Assembly: GCF_006376675.1 (NCBI RefSeq)
Contig: NZ_VEWK01000004.1
Coordinates: 62,001-126,000 of the forward strand
DNA from: Brucella pecoris
Lineage (GTDB): Bacteria > Pseudomonadota > Alphaproteobacteria > Rhizobiales > Rhizobiaceae
Direction of reading: 5' to 3'
DNA length: 64,000 nucleotides
A program made the translations under genes and the position numbers. Below the pieces are notes generated by a model. That model did no database searches and was not told where the DNA came from. It worked only from the letters and a program-made list of their open reading frames with translations. Below, one piece after another: positions 49,823 to 58,839 of this stretch (position 1 is the first letter of the stretch; each line of letters starts with the position of its first letter).

Positions 49823-51283
49823 ATGGCAATGGGTTTCATCAAGAAAATGTTCTCCTTCGGCAAGAAGGAGGTCGAGGAAAAGCCGGTCGAACAACCGGCA
49901 CCCGACGCTGTTGAAACGGCTTTGGAAACACAGCTTCCTGAAACCGTCGAAACGCCCAAAGAAACGGAAAACACCGTCGTTGAAGTGGTCATTTCCGAAC
50001 CGGAAGCACCGGTGATCGCCAGCGAGCCTGAGCCGATTGAAGAGCCTGCGACTGAAACGGTTGAAGACAAAAAGGCAGAACCGGAGCATCCGGTTGCCGA
50101 GATTGAAATTCCGATTGAACAGCCTCCGGTGATGGAACCAATCGCGGTTGAAGCACCTGCGCCGGAACCTGCAATCGAGCCCGAGCCGGAACCTGTCGCT
50201 GAACCCGAACAGCCGGAAGTCGCAAAAGCTCCGGATGCATCGGTTGTAGAGGAAGCGGTCGAACCCGCACCTCAGCCAGAGCCGGTGAAGCCCAAAAAGG
50301 TCAAGGTCGCCAAGGCCGTTGAAGAACATCAGGAAAAAGCGCCGGTTGAAGCAGCGCCTGAGCCAAAGCTATCCTGGTTCGAGCGCCTGCGTCGCGGTTT
50401 GCTGCGTTCATCGAATTCGCTCAGCGAATCCATCGGCGGCATTTTCACCAAGCGCAAGCTTGATGACGACACGCTGCAGGATCTTGAAGACGTGCTGATC
50501 CAGGCTGATCTCGGGCTTGAAACCGCCATGCGCGTGACCGATGCACTTGCCTCGGGTCGCTACGGCAAGGACGTGACCGGCGAGGAAGTGCGCACCATCA
50601 TGGGTGCGGAAATCGAAAAGGTTCTCAGCCCCGTGGCAAAGCCGCTGGAGCTTGATCTGTCGCACAAGCCGCATGTCATCCTCGTGGTCGGCGTCAACGG
50701 CACCGGCAAGACCACCACAATCGGCAAGCTGGCCGCGAAACTGACCGCGGGCGGCCTCAAGGTCATGCTGGCGGCAGGCGATACGTTCCGCGCAGCCGCT
50801 ATCGAGCAATTGCATATCTGGGGCGAACGCACCGGTTCGCCGGTCGTCTCCTCCAAGCTCGGTGCCGATGCGGCGGGGCTTGCCTATGATGCATGGGAAA
50901 AGGCCAAGGAAGCGGGCAGCGACGTCCTCATCATCGATACGGCAGGACGGTTGCAGAACAAGGCCGAACTGATGGAAGAACTGGCCAAGATCGTGCGCGT
51001 GCTGGGCAAGCACGATCCGGAAGCACCGCATACAGTGCTTCAGACGCTCGACGCCACAACAGGCCAGAATGCCCTTAATCAGGTCGAAATCTTCAAGAAT
51101 ATTGCCGGCGTCAACGGTCTGGTCATGACCAAGCTTGACGGCACGGCACGGGGCGGCATTCTTGTCGCCATCTCGGCCAAGCATAAACTGCCGATCTATT
51201 TCATCGGTGTCGGCGAAGGTGTCGACGATCTGGAACCCTTTGCGGCCAAGGATTTTGCCCGTGCCATCGCAGGAGTTGCCTGA
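49823..51283 (+). CDS. ftsY: Signal recognition particle receptor FtsY
   Basis: The 486-residue protein has a long acidic Glu/Pro/Val-rich A domain (residues 20-165) followed by the NG GTPase: [20 protein letters not shown] (G1), [19 protein letters not shown] (G2), [18 protein letters not shown] (G3), [10 protein letters not shown] (G4). It receives SRP-ribosome complexes at the membrane. The acidic A domain has irregular E-P-x repeats. Its TGA overlaps the yciB ATG by one base. Confidence 0.96.
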   Translation: MAMGFIKKMFSFGKKEVEEKPVEQPAPDAVETALETQLPETVETPKETENTVVEVVISEPEAPVIASEPEPIEEPATETVEDKKAEPEHPVAEIEIPIEQPPVMEPIAVEAPAPEPAIEPEPEPVAEPEQPEVAKAPDASVVEEAVEPAPQPEPVKPKKVKVAKAVEEHQEKAPVEAAPEPKLSWFERLRRGLLRSSNSLSESIGGIFTKRKLDDDTLQDLEDVLIQADLGLETAMRVTDALASGRYGKDVTGEEVRTIMGAEIEKVLSPVAKPLELDLSHKPHVILVVGVNGTGKTTTIGKLAAKLTAGGLKVMLAAGDTFRAAAIEQLHIWGERTGSPVVSSKLGADAAGLAYDAWEKAKEAGSDVLIIDTAGRLQNKAELMEELAKIVRVLGKHDPEAPHTVLQTLDATTGQNALNQVEIFKNIAGVNGLVMTKLDGTARGGILVAISAKHKLPIYFIGVGEGVDDLEPFAAKDFARAIAGVA

Positions 51284-51945
51284 TGGAGCATCCCGTTTTC
51301 GAACGCGATCCGTCACAAAAGACCGAAGCAGAACGCAAGGAAGTCCCGCCGCTGCTCAAGCTTGCGCTGGAGCTGGGACCGCTTCTTGTCTTCTTTTTCG
51401 CCAATGCGCGTGGAGAAAGCCTGATCGAGCGTTTCCCGGTGCTGGCTTCCATCGGCGCGCCGATCTTTCTGGCAACCGCCCTATTCATGGCCGCAACTGT
51501 GATCGCGCTCGCCATTTCATGGGTGATGACGCGCACGCTGCCTATCATGCCGCTTGTCTCAGGCATCGTCGTGCTGGTATTCGGCGCGCTGACACTCTGG
51601 CTGCACAACGACACCTTCATCAAGATGAAGCCCACCATCGTCAACACGCTGTTCGGTGTGATTCTGCTCGGCGGCCTCTTCTTCGGCAAATCCCTGCTTG
51701 GTTATGTGTTCGATTCGGCTTTCAAGCTGGATGCCGAGGGATGGCGCAAGTTAACCTTCCGCTGGGGCCTGTTCTTCATCTTTCTCGCCGTAGTCAACGA
51801 GCTTGTCTGGCGGAACTTCTCGACCGATGCCTGGGTATCGTTCAAGGTGTGGGGCATTATGCCCATCACCATTGTCTTCACGCTTTTACAAATGCCGCTT
51901 ATCCAGAAGCATACACTGACGGAAGACAACAAGACCGCATCATAA
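51283..51945 (+). CDS. yciB: Inner-membrane septation protein YciB/IspZ
   Basis: The 220-residue protein has five to six membrane helices and the family pattern [19 protein letters not shown] at the start. Later come [20 protein letters not shown] and [20 protein letters not shown]. Homologues affect septation and cell-envelope integrity; the mechanism is unclear. The ATG overlaps the ftsY stop and AGGAG lies upstream. Confidence 0.93.
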   Translation: MEHPVFERDPSQKTEAERKEVPPLLKLALELGPLLVFFFANARGESLIERFPVLASIGAPIFLATALFMAATVIALAISWVMTRTLPIMPLVSGIVVLVFGALTLWLHNDTFIKMKPTIVNTLFGVILLGGLFFGKSLLGYVFDSAFKLDAEGWRKLTFRWGLFFIFLAVVNELVWRNFSTDAWVSFKVWGIMPITIVFTLLQMPLIQKHTLTEDNKTAS

Positions 51946-51961
51946 CAGGAGGACGGACGCC

Positions 51962-52744
51962 ATGAATAGTATCGCACCACGGCTTGAAATCGAACAGTTC
52001 ATCTGCCGCAGCGACAATTATGGCGTCCTGATCCACGACCCGCAAAGCGCACTGACCGCATCCATCGATGCGCCTGATGCAGCGGCAATCGAAGCGGCGC
52101 TGAAGCGGCGCGGCTGGACGCTCGATTTCATCTTCACCACGCATCACCATCTCGACCACGTTGAGGGCAATGAAGCGCTGAAGGCGAAATACGGGGTCAA
52201 CATCATCGGTCCCAAGGCGGAAGAAACAAAGATTCCCGGTATCGACCGCACGGTGAAAGATGGCGACGAATTCACCTTCGGTCTCTTCCGGGTGAAGGTC
52301 ATCGCGACGCCCGGCCATACGGCGGGCGAAGTATCCTATTATCTTCCCGATGCGAAAGCCGTCTTCACGGGCGATACACTGTTCGCGCTGGGCTGCGGAC
52401 GGCTTTTCGAGGGAACGCCGCTCACCATGTTCCAGTCATTGCAGAAGCTGATTGCGCTTCCCGGCGACACGGCGGTCTATTGCGGCCATGAATATACCGA
52501 AAGCAATGCCCGCTTTGCGCTCACCATCGACCCGGCCAATTCCGCGCTCAAGGAACGTGCCACCGAGATTGCGCGGCTTCGCGCCGCGGATCGCATGACA
52601 TTGCCGTCAAGCATCGCGCTTGAAATGGCGACGAACCCCTTCCTGCGCTGGCATGATGCTGGCATTCGCAGCCGCCTCGGCCTGCAGGATGCACCCGACG
52701 AAGCCGTGTTTGCCGAAATACGCAAGCGCAAGGATATGTTCTGA
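51962..52744 (+). CDS. gloB: Hydroxyacylglutathione hydrolase (glyoxalase II)
   Basis: The 260-residue metallo-beta-lactamase-fold protein has the binuclear metal motif FTTHHHLDHVEGN, VIATPGHTAGEVSYY, FTGDTLFALGCGRLFEGTP, and YCGHEYTESNARFAL with the later His. It hydrolyses S-lactoylglutathione. It lies 17 bases after yciB in the same operon. Confidence 0.95.
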   Translation: MNSIAPRLEIEQFICRSDNYGVLIHDPQSALTASIDAPDAAAIEAALKRRGWTLDFIFTTHHHLDHVEGNEALKAKYGVNIIGPKAEETKIPGIDRTVKDGDEFTFGLFRVKVIATPGHTAGEVSYYLPDAKAVFTGDTLFALGCGRLFEGTPLTMFQSLQKLIALPGDTAVYCGHEYTESNARFALTIDPANSALKERATEIARLRAADRMTLPSSIALEMATNPFLRWHDAGIRSRLGLQDAPDEAVFAEIRKRKDMF

Positions 52745-52799
52745 CATATGTTATTACTATTTGAGAGCGCGAATCGTTCCACAGTTCGAGGATAGAACA

Positions 52800-53291
52800 A
52801 TGACGGTGTTTTCCCGTTTCAAGATTGCAGGCTGCGCCGTTTTCCTCGGCCTTTCCCTTATCGCCCTGCCCGTTTCCACAGGCGTCGCGTTTGCCGACGA
52901 CCTGCTTGATGTCGCGCCGAAGCAGACGCCTGCCGAAATCAACAATTTCAAGCTGAGCGAAGATTTCCTGTCACGCATGGAAAAAGTACAGGAGCAGCTA
53001 GGCGGCATGGAACTTTCCGCCACTGACGAGGAAGGACAGGATGCCACGCCTTCCTTCGACAAGATGGTGAAGAGCGTCGAATCCCGCCCGCAGGTGGTTG
53101 AAGTGCTCAAGGCCCAGAACATTACGCCGCACGACTATATTCTCGGCTATTTCGCCCTCATGAGCAGCCTTGCCGCCGCTGATGCCGAGAGTGAGCCGCA
53201 GTTGGTGGACGAATTGAAGGATATCAATCCCGAACATCTCGCCTTCGGCAAGCAATATAGCGAGCGCATCCGCGTTCTGATCGGCGAGTAA
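52800..53291 (+). CDS. Exported hypothetical protein, 163 aa
   Basis: The ATG at 52800 is preceded by GAGGA. A signal peptide (KIAGCAVFLGLSLIALPV up to VAFADD) marks it as periplasmic. The mature part is helical and acidic (ATPSFDKMVKSVESRPQVVE, then ITPHDYILGYFALMSS). No family is recognised. It follows gloB by 56 bases and may be the last gene of that operon. A longer overlapping frame inside gloB is a shadow. Confidence 0.78.
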   Translation: MTVFSRFKIAGCAVFLGLSLIALPVSTGVAFADDLLDVAPKQTPAEINNFKLSEDFLSRMEKVQEQLGGMELSATDEEGQDATPSFDKMVKSVESRPQVVEVLKAQNITPHDYILGYFALMSSLAAADAESEPQLVDELKDINPEHLAFGKQYSERIRVLIGE

Positions 53292-53312
53292 ATTTTCGGG
53301 CGATTGCCCATC

Positions 53313-53455
53313 GCCTCATCTTGAGGAGGTATCCTGAGCTCGCGAAGGATACCGTCTCGAAAGATTGGAGACAGTTAATCACCTAAAATGGAGCCGTCCC
53401 TCGCCCTTCGAGACACGGCCCTCGATTTCTCGGGCCGCTCCTCAGGATGAGGGAC
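53313..53455. repeat. Paired inverted palindromic repeats (Rhizobiales-type intergenic element)
   Basis: Two units of about 55 bases face each other. Both share CCTCATC-T/C-TGAGGAG outside and GTCTCGAA inside. Each has its own inner stem: GGTATCC/GGATACC in the left unit and CGGCCC/GGGCCG in the right, so stem sequences differ but pairing is kept. The outer sequences of the two units also pair with each other. Such elements are common between genes in related bacteria. It sits between two convergent genes. Confidence 0.8.
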
Positions 53456-53473
53456 GGAGCGCGAGCAATTAGT

Positions 53474-55990
53474 TTATCGCGCCGGTTGCCTGAGAAGCCG
53501 CAAAGCGTTGAGAGTCACGAGAACGGTTGCGCCTGTATCGGCCAGAATCGCGGGCCAGAGGCCTGTAATGCCCAGCACAGTGGTCACCAGAAAGACAGCT
53601 TTCAAACCGAGCGCTATGGCAATGTTCTGATGGATATTGCGCATGGTTCGCCTGGAAAGATCGACCATTTCCGCCACATCGCCAACGCGTCCGTGCAAAA
53701 CTGCGGCGTCGGCGGTTTCCAGCGCCACATCGGTGCCGCCGCCCATGGCGATGCCGACATCGGCGGCAGCCAGCGCTGGCGCATCGTTGATGCCATCACC
53801 GACCTTGGCGACGATCAGACCCTCTTTACGCAACTCGCCGACGATGCGCTGCTTGTCTTCCGGCAGAAGCTCTGCCCGCACCTCAATACCAAGGTCGTGT
53901 CCAATGGCTTCTGCGGTACGACGATTATCGCCGGTCAGCATAACCGTACGAATATTAGCCGCCTTCAATTCCTGCAAACCGGCAATCGCATCGGCGCGCG
54001 GTTCATCACGCATGGCGATTGCACCGGCAATCTTGCCGTTGGCAACAAGGACAGAGACGGTCTTGCCGTCATCGTTGCAGGCGGCAATACGGCTCGCCAG
54101 CGCATCCGGAATGGCCGCAATATCATTGGCGGCGCGGCGCGACCCCAGAAACAGGTCCATTTCACCAACCGTCCCTGAAACACCCTTGCCGCCATGGGCC
54201 TTGCCCTGCGTGATAACGGACAGTTTCAGGCTGCGCTGTTCTGCGGCACCGACAATCGCCAGCGCCAGCGGATGGCTTGAGCCCACATCCAGAGAGGCTG
54301 CAAGACGCAGCACCTCATCTTCGGGCAGGTCACCAGCGAGAACATCTGTCACCTTCGGCTTGCCTTCGGTCAGCGTGCCGGTCTTGTCGAAACAGGCCGC
54401 CGTGATTTTACCGATAGTTTCCAGCACCGCACCGCCCTTCATCAGAAGGCCGCGCCGTGCGCCCGACGAGAGAGCCGCTGCAATGGCAGCAGGCGTAGAT
54501 ATGACCAGCGCGCAGGGGCAACCGATCAGAAGGATCGCAAGCCCCTTGTAGACCCATTCATTCCAGTCGCCACCCGCGACAAGCGGCGGCAGAATGGCGA
54601 CGAGTGCGGCCACAACCACCACGCCCGGCGTGTAGTAGGTCGAGAAGCGATTGATGAAACGTTCCGTCGGCGCCTTGGCTTCCTGCGCCTCCTCGACCAG
54701 CCGCACAACGCGGGCGATGGTGTTGTCCTGCGCCGCAGCCGTGACCCGGACCCGCAACACGCCGTCGCCGTTGATCGTACCCGCAAAAACCGTGTCGCCT
54801 TCAGCCTTCCCGACCAGCGTGCTTTCACCGGTGACCGGCGCTTCATCGACAGCGCTTTCGCCCGTCAGGATTTCGCCGTCCGCAGGCATACGGTCGCCCG
54901 GACGCACGGAGATCACATCGCCGACCGCCAGGCTGTCGGCGGCAACTTCGGTGGTCGCCCCGTTTTTCTCAAGAAAGGCTGTCTTCGGCACCAGCGTGGT
55001 CAGGGATTGAATGCTGGCGCGCGCCTTTCCGGCGGCAACGCCTTCAAGGAGCTCGCCAACCAGAAACAGAAACACGACGGCTGCCGCTTCCTCGGTCGCG
55101 CCGATGAACATCGCGCTCACTGCAGCGATCGTCATCAGAATCTCGATGGAAAACGGCGTGCCGTTGATGGCCGCCATATAGGCGCGCTTGGCAATCGGCA
55201 CGAGACCGATCAGCATCGCAGCCGTGAAGGCCCAGAGCGCGATGGATGGATAAAGATGCCCGACAATATAGGCCGCGACCAGCCCGCCGCCGCAGGCAAG
55301 CATCATCTGGCCTTTTTTCGAGCGCCACCACGGCAGTGGCTTTGTCGGCGCTGTTGTCTTCCGCGCTGAACTGGCACCGGGGAGAGCCATTTCGGCAAGC
55401 GCGGTCTTGTAGCCCAGCGCTGTCACCTTTCCGGCAATTTCACCGCTCTGTGCCGTTCCATCATGATTGACGGTCATCGCGCCATTGGTCACGGAAACGG
55501 ACACATCCGTTACGCCCGACACCCGCCGCACGGCAGTATCGATCTTGGCCGCGCAGGATGCGCAATCCATGCCATCGACCTGAAAGCGGAAACTGTTGGC
55601 CGTTACGGCAATAACCTTGTCATGAGCTTCATGGTTGTGGGCGTGATCGTGATGATCATGATGCCCCCCGCACGCACTATGGTCGTGGTCGTGGTCGTGG
55701 TCGTGGTGAGAATGATCGTGCGAATGCTCATGTTTCGCTACGGTTTTTTCCCCGCCTTTTGTTTCCTCAGCAATCGGTTCGACACCATAGCCGAGGCTGC
55801 GGACCTTGCTCGCAACCTTGTCGAGATCGCCTGTTCCATCGTGGCTGACAGTCATCGTCCCTGCCGTGACAGAAACGGACACATCCTCGATACCACGCAC
55901 CCGTCGCACGGCAGTATCGATCTTGGCTGCGCAGGATGCGCAATCCATTCCATCGATGCGAAAGCGAATCTGGTTCAATGTTTCACTCAT
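53474..55990 (-). CDS. zntA: Heavy-metal P1B-type ATPase (Zn/Cd/Pb type) with two HMA domains
   Basis: The 838-residue protein has two heavy-metal-associated domains with GMDCASCAAKIDTAVRRV (residues about 13-30 and 137-154). A linker very rich in His and Asp (about residues 88-125) joins them. The P-type core has IGCPCALVIS (the CPC metal site), DKTGTLTEGKP (phosphorylated Asp), and GDGINDAPALAAADVGIA (hinge). It exports divalent soft metals. The GMDCASC repeats, CPC motif and the adjacent MerR regulator favour Zn/Cd/Pb over Cu. The His-rich linker is encoded partly by a GACCAC tandem array (55681-55704). Confidence 0.9.
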   Translation of the reverse strand: MSETLNQIRFRIDGMDCASCAAKIDTAVRRVRGIEDVSVSVTAGTMTVSHDGTGDLDKVASKVRSLGYGVEPIAEETKGGEKTVAKHEHSHDHSHHDHDHDHDHSACGGHHDHHDHAHNHEAHDKVIAVTANSFRFQVDGMDCASCAAKIDTAVRRVSGVTDVSVSVTNGAMTVNHDGTAQSGEIAGKVTALGYKTALAEMALPGASSARKTTAPTKPLPWWRSKKGQMMLACGGGLVAAYIVGHLYPSIALWAFTAAMLIGLVPIAKRAYMAAINGTPFSIEILMTIAAVSAMFIGATEEAAAVVFLFLVGELLEGVAAGKARASIQSLTTLVPKTAFLEKNGATTEVAADSLAVGDVISVRPGDRMPADGEILTGESAVDEAPVTGESTLVGKAEGDTVFAGTINGDGVLRVRVTAAAQDNTIARVVRLVEEAQEAKAPTERFINRFSTYYTPGVVVVAALVAILPPLVAGGDWNEWVYKGLAILLIGCPCALVISTPAAIAAALSSGARRGLLMKGGAVLETIGKITAACFDKTGTLTEGKPKVTDVLAGDLPEDEVLRLAASLDVGSSHPLALAIVGAAEQRSLKLSVITQGKAHGGKGVSGTVGEMDLFLGSRRAANDIAAIPDALASRIAACNDDGKTVSVLVANGKIAGAIAMRDEPRADAIAGLQELKAANIRTVMLTGDNRRTAEAIGHDLGIEVRAELLPEDKQRIVGELRKEGLIVAKVGDGINDAPALAAADVGIAMGGGTDVALETADAAVLHGRVGDVAEMVDLSRRTMRNIHQNIAIALGLKAVFLVTTVLGITGLWPAILADTGATVLVTLNALRLLRQPAR
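55681..55704. repeat. Four GGTCGT hexamers inside the metal ATPase gene
   Basis: Perfect tandem copies read as repeated Asp-His on the minus strand. The array codes part of the His-rich linker and could change length in steps of two residues. Confidence 0.8.
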
Positions 55991-56032
55991 GATCTGCTCT
56001 TTTCATGACCGCTCTTGAATTGTCTCAAGCAA

Positions 56033-56063
56033 GGTCTACATCCTCTAGCGACTAGAGGAGCAA
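56033..56063 (-). promoter_or_regulatory. MerR-type operator and promoter for the metal ATPase
   Basis: On the minus strand TTGCTC (-35) and TAGACC (-10) are separated by 19 bases that contain the palindrome CCTCTAGtcgCTAGAGG (56042-56058). Overlong spacing with a dyad in it is the signature of MerR-activated promoters. The dyad arms resemble ZntR/CadR/PbrR operators. Confidence 0.8.
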
Positions 56064-56070
56064 GCGGAAA

Positions 56071-56496
56071 ATGATCATGAATGTATCGATCGGCGAAGCA
56101 TCGAAGGCCAGCGGCGTCAAAGTGCCGACGATTCGTTATTACGAGCAGATCGGCCTGCTATCCTCACCGCCGCGCAGCAATGGCAATCGCCGCCTTTATG
56201 ACCAGAACGACGTGCAGCGGCTGCTTTTCATTCGGCATGCACGCGATCTGGGTTTCGAGGTGGATGCCATCCGCACCCTGCTTGATCTTCAGGATAATCC
56301 CGACCAGTCATGCGCGGCGGCCGACGCCATCGCGCGCGCACGCTTGAGCGATGTGGAACATCGCATCGCAAAACTGCTCTCGCTTAAAACCGAACTGCAA
56401 CGCATGCTGGAATGCACTGCCCATGGCCGGATCGACCAGTGCCGCGTTATAGAGATTCTCGGCAACCACGAGGAATGCGCACATCCCAAGCATTGA
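56071..56496 (+). CDS. MerR-family heavy-metal-responsive regulator
   Basis: About 141 residues from ATG 56071 (an alternative start is ATG 56077). The HTH is VSIGEASKASGVKVPTIRYY followed by EQIGLLSSPPRS. A dimer helix follows with DQSCAAAD, and the C-terminal metal loop contains LECTAHGRIDQC (Cys-x8-Cys) and CAHPKH. Cysteines at these places are used for Zn/Cd/Pb sensing in ZntR, CadR and PbrR. It is divergent from the metal ATPase and should activate it. Confidence 0.9.
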   Translation: MIMNVSIGEASKASGVKVPTIRYYEQIGLLSSPPRSNGNRRLYDQNDVQRLLFIRHARDLGFEVDAIRTLLDLQDNPDQSCAAADAIARARLSDVEHRIAKLLSLKTELQRMLECTAHGRIDQCRVIEILGNHEECAHPKH

Positions 56497-56510
56497 ATTC
56501 TGACCGCTGG

Positions 56511-57326
56511 TCAGTTTACCTTGGAAAAGCGGGTGGCCTCGATCTTGAGCGTGCCGATCCGCGTGCCGATCCGCGCTACAACGGGTGCATAAATGCCCGA
56601 ATTGCCCAGCGATGCGAAGGAAATCGTCATCCGGCTGCGATTGCTCAGATAATCGATGGCCTTCTTGCCCTTCTGATATCCGGAAACCGGAACGAACTTT
56701 GCCGAGCAGATAACCGATTCGCCGGTGAAGCCGTCGGTCGTAAACGATTCGGTGCCATTGAAGGCAAGCTTGATCTCCGCGCGCATCTGGCCATCGAACA
56801 CACTCAGCGAGCGGTCGCAGACCGCCCGGCCGTTCTTTGCCGGTATCATCAATGCACTCAACGGATCGCTGACATTGAGAAGATCCTGCGGCGATGTTTC
56901 CACCCAGGGATCGCGCTTTTTAACCGGCGGCTGGTTTTCTGCCGCGACCACATTGCCATTGGCAAAACGGATCGTCGTGCTCTTGTTCTTGCGGCCATGC
57001 TTATAGGCCAGATCGAAGCTCCTGGGCACGACCTTACCGCTGACCGCACTGCCGGTAACGTGTACGGTTCCATCCGTATCGTCGAATACCCGCGCCAGAC
57101 CGGAAGTCAGAAAGCGACCGTTGAGATTGTAATTGGCGCCATTGACCGTGGTTTCTATGGCCGATCGCGCAATCGAAAGCCCGAAAATGGAGATATCGTA
57201 TTCGGTCCGATAAAGATCATTGGCGTTGGCCGATCCGCTCGCAATGACCAGTCCTGCAAAGGTCAACACACCATAATGCGCTAGCCGGTGCCAGACAGGC
57301 TTCAACTTATGCGACGGTTCGATCAT
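56511..57326 (-). CDS. DUF3108-domain exported protein
   Basis: About 271 residues from ATG 57326, with AAGGAA upstream; the longer frame to 57410 crosses a repeat. A signal-like segment (YGVLTFAGLVIASGSANA) is followed by RTEYDISIFGLSIARSAIET, characteristic of DUF3108. The mature domain is beta-rich and probably periplasmic. Function unknown. It converges on the MerR gene 15 bases away. Confidence 0.83.
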   Translation of the reverse strand: MIEPSHKLKPVWHRLAHYGVLTFAGLVIASGSANANDLYRTEYDISIFGLSIARSAIETTVNGANYNLNGRFLTSGLARVFDDTDGTVHVTGSAVSGKVVPRSFDLAYKHGRKNKSTTIRFANGNVVAAENQPPVKKRDPWVETSPQDLLNVSDPLSALMIPAKNGRAVCDRSLSVFDGQMRAEIKLAFNGTESFTTDGFTGESVICSAKFVPVSGYQKGKKAIDYLSNRSRMTISFASLGNSGIYAPVVARIGTRIGTLKIEATRFSKVN

Positions 57327-57344
57327 GCGCGCATTCCTTCCGCT

Positions 57345-57400
57345 AAAGCACATCTCGGAAAAATGGGAACTGGTTTTCCGATAGAGACATGCGTAAAGAC
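57345..57400. repeat. Degenerate half of a Bru-RS-like repeat
   Basis: AAAGCACATCTCGGAAAAATG, GAACTGGTTTTCCG and ACATGCGTAAAGAC follow the order of the left half of the intact repeats, with several substitutions. Confidence 0.5.
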
Positions 57401-57625
57401 AAAAACCCAAAGCAGATCCGCTTTATCCCAGCTTGCGACTTGTTTTTCGTCCGGCGTCTCCACGATGGTTTTCAACCACATTGGAACGCCACAAAGTTGC
57501 GTGAGATTCTTCGATACAGTATCTGTGCAGCAGGCAAAACCGGCGAAGTTATGATCGCAAGCTTTCGTGAAGACCATGCGAAAGCCTGAAAACCGCGTCT
57601 TTGCGCGATGGATACGGAATCTCAC
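57401..57625. other. Intergenic stretch without recognised gene
   Basis: About 225 bases upstream of the rpmB promoter. A plus-strand frame (57389-57589) and a minus-strand frame (57323-57736) have no family features. Confidence 0.45.
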
Positions 57626-57654
57626 TTGACTGCAACGGCTGCTGTCACTATAGA
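57626..57654 (+). promoter_or_regulatory. Strong sigma70-type promoter for rpmB
   Basis: TTGACT-17 bases-TATAGA, close to consensus. The likely start lies near 57661, giving a leader of about 120 bases before rpmB. Confidence 0.7.
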
Positions 57655-57780
57655 AACGCGACTTTCCCAATAGGCCGCCTGTCCGAAATCGCGCGCCAGC
57701 AGCATCAAACTGCGTTGATTGCTTGAATTCGGACATTCGGGTCGGGGCCTGAAAAGAACGTAATTAAAGGTGAGACCAAA

Positions 57781-58077
57781 ATGTCCCGCGCTTGTGAATT
57801 GACCGGCAAGTCGGTCCAGTACGGCAACAATGTCAGCCACGCGAACAACAAGACGCGTCGCCGCTTTCTGCCGAACCTCTGCAATGTTACGCTGATCTCC
57901 GAAGCACTCGGCCAGAGCTATCGTCTGCGCGTTTCTGCCAACGCCCTGCGTTCGGTTGAACATCGCGGCGGTCTCGATGCGTTCCTCGTCAAGTCTGACG
58001 ACAAGGAACTGTCGCAGCGCGCTCGCCTGCTGAAGCGTCAGATCGCAAAGAAGCAGGCTGAAGCAGTCGCTGCCTAA
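57781..58077 (+). CDS. rpmB: 50S ribosomal protein L28
   Basis: The 98-residue protein has the L28 signature [20 protein letters not shown] and [17 protein letters not shown]. The zinc-ligand Cys set seen in some L28 forms is not complete, so this is the C-minus form. AAAGGTGAG lies upstream of the ATG, and a terminator follows. Confidence 0.96.
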   Translation: MSRACELTGKSVQYGNNVSHANNKTRRRFLPNLCNVTLISEALGQSYRLRVSANALRSVEHRGGLDAFLVKSDDKELSQRARLLKRQIAKKQAEAVAA

Positions 58078-58099
58078 GCTTCCGGCCAAACATTTCGAC

Positions 58100-58129
58100 A
58101 AAAAAGGCCGGCTTTTGTCGGCCTTTTTT
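58100..58129 (+). terminator. Terminator after rpmB
   Basis: AAAAAAGGCCG-loop-CGGCCTTTTTT is a strong hairpin with a T-run. It lies directly before the candidate preQ1 element of the next gene. Confidence 0.88.
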
Positions 58130-58130
58130 G

Positions 58131-58160
58131 CTGGTTCCATCACCCAGGATAAAAAAATGT
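58131..58160 (+). promoter_or_regulatory. Candidate preQ1-I-type riboswitch overlapping the start codon
   Basis: CTGG (58131-58134) and CCAG (58144-58147) pair around the loop TTCCATCAC. An A-rich tail (ATAAAAAA) follows, then ATG. The loop triplet CAT (58138-58140) can pair with the start codon ATG (58157-58159), making an H-type pseudoknot. The order GG-UUC-loop triplet-ACCC-A-run-complementary triplet matches the preQ1-I layout. The AGGA ribosome binding site would be buried. The downstream gene is of the kind preQ1 riboswitches control. Confidence 0.5.
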
Positions 58161-58813
58161 CAATCGAGACACCTTCTTATTCCCGGCTTATGCCTGCGAT
58201 ACTGGCCATGTGCGTGGCAGTTGCCGCGTCGAACATACTTGTCCAATATCCCTTCCAGCATTTCGGCCTCGGTGAAGTGCTCACCTACGGCGCCTTTACC
58301 TATCCCGTCGCCTTTCTTGTCAATGACCTGACGAATCGCCGCTTCGGCCCTGCTGCCGCGCGCAAGGTCGTCTATGCCGGTTTCGTGCTTGGCGTCATCA
58401 TGTCGATCTGGCTCGCGACCCCGCGTATTGCGATTGCCTCCGGTTCCGCCTTCCTTCTCGCACAGTTGATGGACATCACCGTCTTCGATCGCCTGCGTCG
58501 CAAGACCTGGTGGAAGGCTCCCTTTGCCGCCGCCATGTTCGGCTCGGTGCTGGATACGATCCTGTTCTTCTCGATTGCTTTCGCAGCCGGTTTTGGCTGG
58601 ATCGACAGGCTGACGGGAATGCCCGATTCGTCACTTGCTGAACCGGCATCCTTCCTCGGCCTCGGCGTGCCGCTCTGGGCGTCGCTGGCTTTCGGTGACT
58701 TCTTCGTGAAGGTCATCATGGGAACGCTGATGCTGATCCCCTATGGCGCGGTTCTCGCCGTCTTTGCTCCGACACTTTACGCGCCAAACCGGGCAACGGC
58801 GGAAAAGGCATGA
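58157..58813 (+). CDS. YhhQ/VUT-family queuosine precursor transporter
   Basis: About 218 residues from ATG 58157 (AGGA seven bases upstream). It has about six membrane helices and the family marks FTYPVAFLVNDLTNRRFGP, SAFLLAQLMDITVFDRLRR and SLAFGDFFVKVIMGTLMLIP. YhhQ proteins import preQ0 or preQ1 for queuosine in tRNA. A possible preQ1 riboswitch lies directly before it. The rpmB terminator is 27 bases upstream, so promoter sequences would have to lie inside or before it. Confidence 0.88.
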   Translation: MSIETPSYSRLMPAILAMCVAVAASNILVQYPFQHFGLGEVLTYGAFTYPVAFLVNDLTNRRFGPAAARKVVYAGFVLGVIMSIWLATPRIAIASGSAFLLAQLMDITVFDRLRRKTWWKAPFAAAMFGSVLDTILFFSIAFAAGFGWIDRLTGMPDSSLAEPASFLGLGVPLWASLAFGDFFVKVIMGTLMLIPYGAVLAVFAPTLYAPNRATAEKA

Positions 58814-58839
58814 AAAAGGGGCCTGATGGCCCCTTCATT

